Assembly: GCA_016098155.1 (NCBI GenBank)
Contig: JAAAJB010000400.1
Span: 1 to 32,853 of the forward strand
Direction of reading: 5' to 3'
Source of the DNA: Actinomortierella ambigua
Taxonomy: Eukaryota > Mortierellomycota > Mortierellomycetes > Mortierellales > Mortierellaceae
Length of the DNA stretch: 32,853 nucleotides
The position numbers and the translations under genes are program-made. The notes below the pieces were generated by a model that saw only the letters and a program-made list of their open reading frames with translations, was not told the DNA's origin and searched no databases. Numbering within the stretch: the stretch's first letter is position 1; each line of letters opens with the position of its first letter. Positions 1 to 9,860 of this stretch are shown here, piece by piece.

Positions 1-591
1 CACAACCATGCTATCAACAATGCACACGCAGGGCCGAGCCAGTAAGACGTCAACCATCACGGGAAAAAGTTTAAAAACAAGTGTCTGAAAATGTGCTGAA
101 GGAATGAATTGGCCATTTATCTTCTGCTTAGTTGAGTCTTCGGTTTTACCCAGCATGGAGATCAACGCTCCTATTCTTCTATACGACTTGGGCTGGTTTC
201 GAGTCTATATACGACTAGAGAGTACGATGTGTCGCGTATCTCCTCTGTCTGTCTGTGTTTCGCCCCCCTCCCCCTTCAGACGCCTGCTCTAACTTTCTCT
301 CTACTATGATCATCCATGTGTATACCTGTCCGTGGGAAGGAAGACAAGAGACAACCCTTCTTTCCGTCCTCGGCGCAACTGGACTTGCTTGGTGGCGGTG
401 GACGACAGCGAAAGCATCAGGGGTAGGCAGAAATAAAGTTTGATATGGAATGAAAAGTCTCGATGGCTTACGCCAATGCCACGTTTCACTCTCTTTCTGT
501 CGACCATTACTTTAAGACACGGGCATTGGGCCGAATTCCTCCTCACTTTTTTTCCTGTCCAAAAACCCATCACACTCCACTCACCTCACAA
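1..591. other. Left-edge intergenic region
   Basis: No supportable gene. Short open frames occur on both strands but none has a convincing composition, splice context or recognisable motif. The last 50 bases before the start codon at 592 are pyrimidine- and C-rich, as upstream of several other genes in this window, so the right part is probably promoter and 5' UTR of the downstream membrane protein. Confidence 0.6.
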
Positions 592-2287
592 ATGACTAAG
601 GACAAAGCCTGGATACTTTTGCTTGGAGCGGGACTTGGCCTCATAGGCATCGCGACGGCAATATCATTCATGACATTGCGAGATGATGATGCCTATCAAA
701 GGCTGTTTGTATGGCCCCCTACGATTTTTGAGAAGCTTGTCCTTCACTACGACTTCAGTGAACGTAACATCCGTCGCAACGAGACTCTACTAAAGGATTC
801 ACCTTGGCGCCAAGGCTGGGAATACATGAGTGATGACGATGGCTTATCGTACATTGGGATCACTCCGCTCTTCGTTGCTTCTGTCATTCTCCTATCTTTC
901 CTTTGGACGACGCTCGGTTGCTTCTTTGTCCACGTTGTTACCAGGTTTCGCTTTGACCTTATTGCAACTGCTGTATATCTCAATGGTGCCAGAACTCTGT
1001 GGTACTCGGAAATGCCCCAACAATGGCGATGGCTGTCGATTCAAATTTGGCGAGAATATACACCACTAGCCCTTGCATGGCTCACGGACACGGAGGGATA
1101 TATGACTACAGCCCTTCAATGGACGATGCATCTTGTTTGCCAGAATCCAGAGTATCTTATGGTATTACTAAAACTCGATACTGTCAAAGAATGAGAAAAT
1201 GGAAATCGCGGGAGTACGACGAAGCACTAAGACACTCCGTACTGCCTCCTACTTAGATCTCCATCGCTCGTGTGTGCATCAGTTTAGCCACGAGTGCTAT
1301 TGCAAATTGGTCAAGCACACTGGTGGCTGCATACTTGATGCAACTTTCGCAATGCATGGCCATCGACTACAAAATCGAGTGCCAATCCAGCCTTTTTTTT
1401 GTCGCCACTATTTCACAATGGATTGTTCTCCTCTGGATGCAGCTTGGTACTAAAATCTAGCTGTATGTTTTTAATTCTGTACCATGATATGGTTCCTCTC
1501 TCTCATGACCACCTACTAACGGTAACACACCCATTGTAATGCGGTTGTAGTCATCTATATGACATTTCTTGGAATCATTGCTAGACTCGTCCTCTGTCAG
1601 CGCAGGCAGATGTCATCCGCATCACCATCATCACCACAGCAATCTCGAGCTCTATCATCGTCTGTCTATGAAGCAAGCATGTACATCTTCAGCAAGAAAA
1701 TGGGGAGTATCTGTGCTCTCGCATTTGCTTCAACATTGGACCGCTGTCGCCTTTCCATTCCATTATCGGAGGTGCTTGCACTCAACATCAATGTCCCGCC
1801 TTCGCTGGTGGCTTTCCGGGGCATATTCATACGTATCGTCTGGCATTTCTGGACCCCGTTGATCTATCTCATCCTCGTCCATGCTGTTTTTGGCGACGGA
1901 TCGCTGAAGGATAGCATCAGCCAGGCACTCCGCTTCTTTTGTCGACCAAGAAGAAGGTTATCGTCACCACTCCTCTCCTCGGGAGACAGTCGACAATCCA
2001 AGAATCTTCTGTGGGTCGGTAGGCTGGCAGAGCTGACAGCGCTGACGATAGTGGCGGAGCATTTGAACAAGTTCGTCAATCCACCGATTGGCCAACTTGG
2101 CCATGGGCGTATCTCCACGCTCCTCCCTGACTGGCTGCTAGTGGCTCATATCAGTATTCCGAGGGGTTGGATGCCAGATCCCTGGGATAAACACGTGTTG
2201 CATGCAGGCGAGCAACTCGGTCTTGGGATGCTTGGCGTGTCTTGGATAACCATCTATGTGGACCTTGTCATGAACTCGGCACCATAG
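592..2287 (+). CDS. Unrecognised multi-pass membrane protein, three exons
   Basis: Exons 592-1161, 1257-1446 and 1551-2287 join in consistent phase (0, then 1) into about 498 residues. Intron 1 is GTATTA..CTTAG with a CACTAAG branch-like site. Intron 2 is GTACTA..TGTAG with a textbook CTAAC branch. I chose the ATG at 592 because the frame upstream of it (open from 463) is not protein-like and the pyrimidine-rich leader ends there. About six hydrophobic segments are visible: near residues 5-25, around 95-120, two in exon 2 and at the exon 2/3 junction, one near WHFWTPLIYLILV and a last one near the C-terminus. A polar serine-rich stretch follows the exon 2/3 junction. I do not recognise the family. 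Location in an internal membrane or the plasma membrane is inferred only from hydrophobicity. Each exon alone looks like a short unrelated frame, so the gene is easy to miss. Confidence 0.72.
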
Positions 2288-3229
2288 AGTCATGCTTGAA
2301 CAAGCCTCTCTTGAAGGCCAATCTGTACAAGGCTGTCATGCTCGTCCCAAAGGACCGGCGAAAGGGGCAGTACAGTAGCTCGGCGTAGGGCTTTCTCTCT
2401 CTTGTCCTTCCCATTCCATTGTAAACATATATTACATATATTAAACCACCCTTTTAGCGGCCACGCCCAGCTCTGCCGCGCGGAGGCTAGTCGCCGCGCG
2501 AGCTCGTCGCACTGGAGGCGGGGGGGGGGAGTGATATTACTTTGGAGGCGGTGTTGCTGTTGACGTTGTGTTCTGGCGTGGGCTATGTTGTGTGGTGTGA
2601 ATTATACATATCGAGGACAGATGTAACAAAGGGCGCGAGACAATTAAGCAATACTGCTGAAATAATATTACAAGTACCGTTGACTCTCATTGCAGTTTAT
2701 TGTTTCCTCTAACTCTCTTGCTCTCTTTACCCCTCATCATGCTCTATTGAAGTTTAGTAATTCCTCACTTCTTTCCCAGTCTCACCTTCTTTTCGGATGT
2801 CAAGAGCGTAGCCTTGAAGGACCTTGTGGCTACCGGACATCCATGCAAGCACAACCTCGATGACAATGCAGGTGACTTTAGAACGTGGTGAAAATCCGAT
2901 TCTCCCTTCCCTTACCCTTCATGCGCACCGATGGGCTGCGGTAGGCTTGGGGGTGTGACGAGACTTCAAAGCCTTTTGTCTTTCAAATTTCCCACATGTT
3001 AAGAGAGAGATTTGCATTTGTCTTGGAGACATTAGAAGAAAAAGAGCATGCTATTGTACATATGTGGGTCGTAGCAGAGGGGAAGGAAGTATGCTATGAA
3101 GGAGAGCAGCATCAATAGCCAGTATCAAGGCTGTCGCTCTGAGGGTATGGAATGTCTTGATTCAGGGCAAAACGTTGAAGGATATCTCTTGTGTCACTAT
3201 TTGATGGCCCTCTCCACCTTTTTTTCATT
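2288..3229. other. Intergenic region between convergent genes
   Basis: This lies between the 3' ends of the upstream plus-strand gene and the downstream minus-strand gene. It contains a short GC-rich patch around 2458-2530 ending in a G run, and AT-rich sequence near 2425-2445 that could serve 3'-end formation. No coding frame or RNA gene is supported. Confidence 0.6.
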
Positions 3230-5720
3230 TCATTCGTCAATGTCCAGGAAGGAGAGGAATGCCTGACGTAGCAAATGACGATGGCTACGGGTGCTGTTAT
3301 GACCACCACCGTCCTCGTCGTCTTCGTCGTCCTCGTCGTCGTCTGCTAATTCCGTCGGGTGAATAAAGCTGCCAAGTCTTTTCTGGTCTCGGATGTCGTC
3401 CTCCATGCAGTGGCTATTGCTACAATCGCCGCCGGTACTTCTGCTGGTAGTATCTTGGTGGTCCCCAGCAAACTCGGCAATGAAGTAAAAGCTATCCTCG
3501 CTGTCATTACTAGTTTGGCGGCTACGTGAATGACGACGACGAGGCGGGGGCGACAGTGAGGACTGATTATCGGTTGCCGAGGAGGACAAACAGGAAGATG
3601 AAGACGACGAAGAAGAAGAACAAAGTGTTCCGGATGAGGGCGCTGCTACGTCAAACTCTGGCGGCGCGCCAAATAGTCCGACGGCGCTGGTCCTGGGCAC
3701 TGTAGGGCTGATCAATAGGCGCATGTCGTTGCAAGCCATCGCGGTCTCAGTGGAGATGTCGTTGAAGGAGGTCGAGCCGTCTATTCCTTGTTCTGCGTCT
3801 GCTGTTCGCTGTTGGTGCTGTTGGACTTTGCACGATACTTGAAGACAGGCCTTGAGCTTTGCACGCCACGTTTTGGACTTGTGCCACTTGCTCCATCTTG
3901 GAGCTGCGAGAGCCATCTGGACCGAGTTCTGTCGTCTAGCGTCATCCTCAAGTGCATGCAATAGCAGTGTAGAGGACGACATTGGGTCGGCGGCTTTTGT
4001 GGCGGCGAGCGCGTTGCCCAGACTGCTTGGGATGTCCATATTGCCAGTAGTAGTGCTAGTGCCAGCGACAGATGACTCGGAAGGGCCTTCCTGTCCAGTG
4101 AGCTCGTCCAGCAGGGCTGCCGCAATAGTGTTTGTCTTGGGATCGGAGGAGCGTAGCCATACTATAGGTGCCTCCTGATCATCGTAGCTCTCTCGGCGTG
4201 GTGGAGCGATGGGGTCGAATTCTGATATGGCCAGCTCATTGCAAAGATCGTCATCCACGCTCGCCACCATGTGGTCGTTCTGCTGGCCTCCGTCAGCGTC
4301 GAGATGGAGTGTGGTGTTGAATGAGGCTTGGCTTTTGTCGTGGTTCATGTTGGCCTCTAATGGGTCGCGGGGCAGGAAATAGTCGCCTTGCCACTTGTGA
4401 GGCTGTTGAGTTGCCTTATCCGTTTCCGTGTGGATGTCACTGTGTTGAGGAGAGAGTGGCGCGGTGGTGCACAGACTGTCCTCTGCGGCTGTGTTGACGT
4501 GAAGATGAAGTGGATGGTGGATGAGTACTCGCTCGGATTGACCAAAGAAGACTGCTCGAATGAATGACGACGGAAGCTGGGGGAGCTTTGCCTGGTCTTT
4601 ACGCATACGGATGCGGCCAAAAACGATTGATTTGCGACTATTTGCCTCGTGGCGGTGGGATCGATCATAGGCGGCAAGCTGATTCCCGAATGCCAATCGA
4701 TCATCGTCGCCATCACACTCGCTGATGTGATCAGCAATGTATCCTGGATGACTCGCAAGGCTGGCCACTTCACGTTCACTGTTGCCGATATTGCGTTTAT
4801 GGACTGCTGACGACATCGTTACGACAGACACCGGCTCGATTGCTATCGCAGAACAAGCGGATTCATCTTCATCGTCCTGCTTGAGCGTCTCTTTTGTAGG
4901 TGACTGATCGAGCCTAATTGTGTCCTCGATGAAACGCGCTGTGACGAGGACCAAAGTGACGAAGCAGAGTGTCGCTGGTAGCTGGATGGTCCTGGGCAGA
5001 ATAGTTGTCGTGATGGTCTCTACACCGAAAAAGGTAAAAACAGTTTGTAGGCATGCTGACGCAGCCGTCTGCTTGTGCCACATGTGAGCCAAAAGAAGTA
5101 AACAATGGACAAAGTCATACGAGAGGGGGGAAGCACTGTGGCCTGCAGCTGTGCAACGGTTTGCATTATTATTATCATTGTTCTTTTTTGCTCACGCAGA
5201 TCCTTCACTACCTTGTTCATATGCAAGCGGGATAGAGCGATCAGAGAAGTACACAGTATGCCTGCAAGAACAATGGTAGTGCTAGCAGGTGGCAGGTGGG
5301 GCACGTCGTAGAACGGCTGTATGTAGACACCGACATGGAGAAAGGTGAGAGCAAGTGCTGCAGCTGTGGAATAATGCGTGCCTCGATACCTATCATTCTA
5401 ACAGTGTGGAACGGTAGGGAAGGGGGCCATTACTATATTCACCGAACACGGTTCAAGGCACATGGGGTCTGCGTCAAAGTCATCCATCCTGGACATACCT
5501 GAGGAGGAACCTGTCCTGAGCGAGGGTGCAAGAAGGCTATACAATAGGCCACGATACTTGCTGCCACTGCGGTGACGATCAAGAGCACCAGGACTGGGTC
5601 GAGAAGGCTCTCGATGGTAGTAGCCATAGACTGGAGCGTGTACATGGACGAAACAGCAGGGTCAGAGATCGATAGAGAGAGACATGAAAGGCTGCGTGCC
5701 CAGTCGAGCAGTGTCGACAT
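3230..5720 (-). CDS. Unrecognised membrane protein with long acidic, serine-rich tail
   Basis: Three minus-strand exons are proposed: 5720-5499, 5316-5121 and 5055-3230, about 747 residues. Intron 1 is CAG|GTATGT to ATACAG in phase 0. Intron 2 has donor GTATGA and most likely acceptor GTCAG, with a CTCAC branch site 29 nt upstream, in phase 1. A second in-phase acceptor exists at 5020, so exon 3 could start at 5019. Three hydrophobic segments lie in the first 210 residues: DPVLVLLIVTAVAASIVAY, TTIVLAGILCTSLIALSRL and ATLCFVTLVLVTARF. The remaining 500 or more residues are polar, rich in Ser and Asp/Glu, probably disordered, and end with a run of Asp/Glu and a short hydrophobic tail. No family was recognised. 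A 620-residue frame starting at 5092 represents only exon 3 and would miss the first two membrane segments. Likely topology is a membrane-anchored N-terminus with a large cytosolic tail (inference). Confidence 0.72.
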
Positions 5721-6350
5721 GGGTGTTGGAGTAATGGGGGGTCAGTCGAGGTGGAATGGGCAGTGGCTAAGAGTGCGATGGCAATGAGTGGAATGGCGAT
5801 CAGTTAGATGGCAGGAGAAGGAGATGGCATTATCAGCAAGGAAAAAAAAGGGAAGAGAAGGGAGAGTGTGGTTACAGGAAGGATGGATGGAAGAGAACAA
5901 AGCGGAAGGAGAGACACGGGACGAGGTGAAGACGGAAGGGACAGAGAGAGGAAAGGGGAGTTGGTGAGAGTAGAGAAAGAGAAGAGAAGAGAGGAGAAAA
6001 GTGGAGAGCAAGGGTGAGTGGAGTGGGCGTGGAGAGTGGGTATGAAAAGGAAGCACAGAGCATGGACGGATCACGGAGAGGCGTCAAGATCCAAGCTGGA
6101 GGCACGAAAACCACGCTGGGAGCGAGTGATAAGACAGAGCGATCAAACGCGTCCGTTCGACTACGCCTGGGGGGGGGGGACCTGAATAACTTACGAAAAT
6201 CCATGTGGTTGGGCCCTGTCCTGTGGAGGAGCTAAACTTGGGCGGGCTCTGCACCCACCACCTCCTTTCCTCTTTCTCTCTCTCCCCTCTGCAGCTCAGC
6301 TCTGTAGCTCCCTCATCTTTGCTTGCCTAAAGTGTTATTTTTTCGGCTCG
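5721..6350. other. Purine-rich upstream region of the acidic-tail membrane gene
   Basis: No gene is supported. From about 5800 to 6020 the plus strand is almost entirely A and G, so it is a CT-rich tract in the sense of the minus-strand gene starting at 5720. It probably belongs to that gene's promoter or 5' UTR. Open frames on both strands here are low-complexity products of this bias. A run of nine G residues lies near 6171. Confidence 0.6.
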
Positions 6351-6863
6351 GCCACACCCTCCGAATCCCATCCTCCACCTGCCCTCACCTTGGAAGCTCC
6401 CTCCGTTTCCTAGAGGGTAGGCTGTCCCCTTCCCTCTCTTCCTCATGTCGTACCCATGTCACGCCCCATCTCCTCTACGCAATCTCCTCGCCATTTTCTT
6501 CACTTGCCCGTGTAGCTACCCTACCGAAGGCAACAGCCATGTCAATCGACCAGGTAGAGAAGTAAATTTCAGTCTGGGTATGAGCGCTCTACAAGAGCGA
6601 AGCAGGCAAGTTAGGTTGTTACACTTTGGATTGAATCGAGCTTAACTATATATGCTCTGCTGCTGATGACGCGTTACAAGCATGCTGGAAATCTACCTCT
6701 CTACCTGAATGACATGGCTGTTGCCTTGGGCGGGGTAGGGTAGCTACACGGGCGAGTGAAGGAAAAGGAGGGGTATCCACTATCCACCTTCCAATTATGG
6801 CTTGGGAAACGAAGGGTTCGCTTCCTTGGGTGGGGTGGAGAATGAGATTCGTTGAGGTGGCTG
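6351..6863. repeat. Long imperfect inverted repeat
   Basis: The left arm (about 6351-6575) and right arm (about 6685-6863) are reverse complements of each other with mismatches and small indels. The best core is GCCCGTGTAGCTACCCTACC near 6506 on plus, matched in reverse complement near 6732-6753. It is followed in both arms by GGCAACAGCCATGTCA and a GTAGAGA-containing stretch. The outer parts (6351-6410 against 6800-6863) are clearly related but less similar. The spacer is about 110 nt and AT-richer. No transposase frame or obvious terminal target duplication is visible. It could be a fold-back or MITE-like element, an inverted duplication, or a hairpin-RNA source. Confidence 0.75.
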
Positions 6864-7413
6864 GGTTTCGCAGCCTCGGAGACGGGTGCAAATTCTCCCA
6901 CTCCAAATTCAATTCGCTCTGTCAGCAACAACAACCCTCTCTTTCCCGCCCTTTCCCCCCTCCCTGCTGGTGTTCTCTATCCCCCTTTCCCTTGACAATG
7001 GCGACTAAACGATTCTCCGGCTGTGGGTGTGCCAACAACAAGGCAATCGATTGAGGAGAGAACAGCCCTCGTCCCCCTTTCATAAAGAGAAGAGACATGT
7101 GGGTGGCCCACGGCTCGATCGATCGCCTAATACACGCCAACAGGGCACCACACTCCATCCCTTTTAAGGCGTGGTCTCAGCCCGCTCTCTTTTTTTTTCC
7201 CTCTTCGTCTTTTATTTAAATCTCTCTTTCCCCACACAGTCGCACCCTCGCCACTCCCACGCATATCATACCACAAAGTTCGCCACGACCAAACCCTACC
7301 AACGACCAAACCCAACTGTGCCCTTCGCCTCTGATATCAGCACACCAACCACACCTACTCTCGCCACTGTTGCCCCCCCCCCACCAAACACTACCACTGT
7401 CGACGCTGCTATC
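6864..7413. other. Upstream region of the P450 gene
   Basis: Pyrimidine-rich, especially 6930-6990 and 7190-7260, with a TATTTAAA element near 7212-7219 that could act as a TATA-like box. No gene is supported. The P450 reading frame is open back to 7171, but there is no in-frame ATG before 7414, so this region is taken as promoter and 5' UTR. Confidence 0.55.
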
Positions 7414-9716
7414 ATGGGCACACTTGCAGCTCAGACGTCCCAGTCCCAGCTAATGGCCCTTATCAGGGTCATGGCCAGTCGGTCCAATATCGCCAAGCTC
7501 ATTGGTGCCTATGTTCTCTGGCTCCTTTTCAAATATCGCAACACCGCTTATGGTGTCAAGCCGCGTAGAGACGCACCTCCGTCACCACAGGGTATCCCAC
7601 TACTGGGCCACTTGCATTACGCCATCATCCTCAAGCGCAACCAGGTCCTGCAACGGCAGCTGGCCTCTTTCCGCCGCTTTGGCAAGACATATTCCCTTAC
7701 ATTCCCAGGAATGGGGCGTATCATCTATGCCAACGACCCCGAGATTCTCGACCACGTTCTACGAACCAACTTTTGGGCCTATGAAAAGGGCCCCACTATT
7801 CAAAACGTCTTGTTCCCTCTCATCGGGTATGAAAGAAAGAAAAATTTCTCACTCTCGCTCTCTCTCTCCAAAGAGGACAAACAAACAAATAATAATAGCA
7901 CCACACCAACTCACCTAGCCCTATTGTTAAATTTATTTGCCTCCAACCTTCTAGAAAAGGCATCTTTGGCGCAGATGGCGAACATTGGCGGTGGCAGCGC
8001 AAAATCGCTAGCCACGTTTTCAACGTCAAGAGTTTCAGGGAGTACACCACCAATGTCTTTTGCACAGATGGCGAGGCTGTATGTGACCTGCTCGGCAAGG
8101 CTGCCGACAAAGGAAGCGTTGTGGACCTTCAAGACGTGTTTTACCGCTTCACACTCGAGTCATTTGGCGAGTATGTTGGATGTCAACTCTTTACCATTGC
8201 ATTGTTTTCTTTTGCTTCGCTTATTTTTCGCTCGTGGATGTTTACAGGTACGGATTCTAACAAATTACCACCATTTCAATATTGATGATGGCGTTACCCC
8301 TGCTATCTGCGAATTCTTGCGTATGTTTTGCTCTGTTTTTTTTTTTTTTTTGCTTCTTTTATAGGATTGCTTTCGGAATGGAGTTTGGATGTCTCAAAGA
8401 CCCTGACAACGAACTGGAATTTGCCAAGGCCTTTGACCGTCTCAACTTTGGGCTTTCCGGTCGACTGATTTCCTCCCCCTTTATGCGCCTGAAGGACTGG
8501 TGGACGGGTGCTACGGCGCAACTGGAGAAGGACGAGATCTATGTGCGGGAATTCGCGTACGATGTGATCCGCAAGCGTCGCAACTCGCCCGAGCTGCAAG
8601 ACCGCCGGGATTTGATGGCGCTGTTTATGAATGCCAAGGATGAGAACCGCGAGTCGCTCTCGGACGAGATGCTCAAGGATATGTTGCTCAACTTTGTCAT
8701 TGCTGGACGCGATACCACAGCCCAGGCCCTGTCCTGGATGTTTTACCTCATGCACCGCTCCATCGCCAACAAGGAGATTCTCGGCAAGTTGGTCGATGAG
8801 ACAGAGGACATCTTGGACGGAGACCTGCCAACGTACGAGTCGACAAAAAAGCAAAAATATGCAGAGGCTTGCTTCTACGAGGCTCTTCGCCTCTACCCCT
8901 CCGTTCCCAAGAATATCAAGGTGTGCGTCGAGGACGATGTGTGGCCCGATGGTACGACGATCAAGAAGGGCGAATTCTTTGGGTAATTCAGGCTTTTTTT
9001 TATTTTATTTTTTTTGGCTTTGCTTGCTTTGCTTTGATTTGATTTATTTCCTGTATTCACGTGTGCTCTCACTCTTCTCGAGTATAAATGGATGAAAGCG
9101 ACTGACTAACTCTTTTTTCTTCTTCCTCCTCCGACTGATCATAGATGGGCTCCATGGGCAATGGGACGCACCAAGGAGGTTTGGGGTGAGGACGCCGAGG
9201 TCTACAAGCCTGAGCGGTGGCTGGCCGGCGATCGTCCCTCTCCTTCAAAGTTCCCAGCTTTCCATGTCGGCCCACGAACATGGTAAGGGCGAAGAGCTGT
9301 GTATCAATTACTTTGTATCGAGAACTTATCCCCCCCCCCTCCCAGCATATCGTGCTCATTGTGTTTCTGTGTTCATTTTTTTCCGCCATCTTAGTTTGGG
9401 CCAACAATTCGCCACCATCGAAGCAATCGCTTTAATGTCTATGCTCTTCCAGCGTTTCGAGTTTGAGTTGGTCGATCCTGATTCCGAGCCTGATTATACC
9501 CCGTATGTTTTTTTTTCATTCTTTCATTCTTTCTTTCATGATTGTCTCGCTTCAAAACAGCCTTTTCGTAGTGCTAACTGTAACCAAACTCTCCAATCAT
9601 TGGCATGTTGTAGTGGTTTGACTCTTCCGTTGGAAAAGGGATTGCCCATCCGTGTTCGTCGTCGCAAGAATGTCTCCTCAAAGATTGCTGGCGTCGCCCA
9701 AGCCGTTGCCGCTTAA
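7414..9716 (+). CDS. Cytochrome P450, fatty-acid omega-hydroxylase-like
   Basis: Exons 7414-7826, 7955-8170, 8365-8982, 9145-9282, 9395-9502 and 9614-9716 give 531 residues. All five introns are in phase 2 with GTATGA/GTATGT/GTAATT/GTAAGG donors and TAG acceptors. All P450 landmarks are present: an N-terminal membrane anchor (about residues 25-40), a proline-rich hinge (PPSPQGIPLLG), the C-helix WRWQRK, the I-helix AGRDTT at 323-328, ExxR at 382-385, PERW at 438-441, and the heme loop FHVGPRTCLG with Cys462 as heme ligand. The GRDTTA and heme-loop style resemble the CYP52/CYP86/CYP704 group that hydroxylates fatty acids or alkanes at the ER membrane. That substrate class is inferred and the CYP family number cannot be fixed by eye. 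The start at 7414 is the first in-frame ATG. The codon for the heme-binding Cys462 is split by intron 4. Confidence 0.95.
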
Positions 9717-9860
9717 AGAAAGTACAAATGATCGCTGTTCGACATTACCAGTAAAGCTCTTGAATTCCTCCAATTAACTAGCCAAAGCGAAATAACCAGC
9801 GTGGAGAGGGGGGAAATCGAGCAAGTCATAGATTGTGGAATGAGGAAGGTCTGGTTTTAT

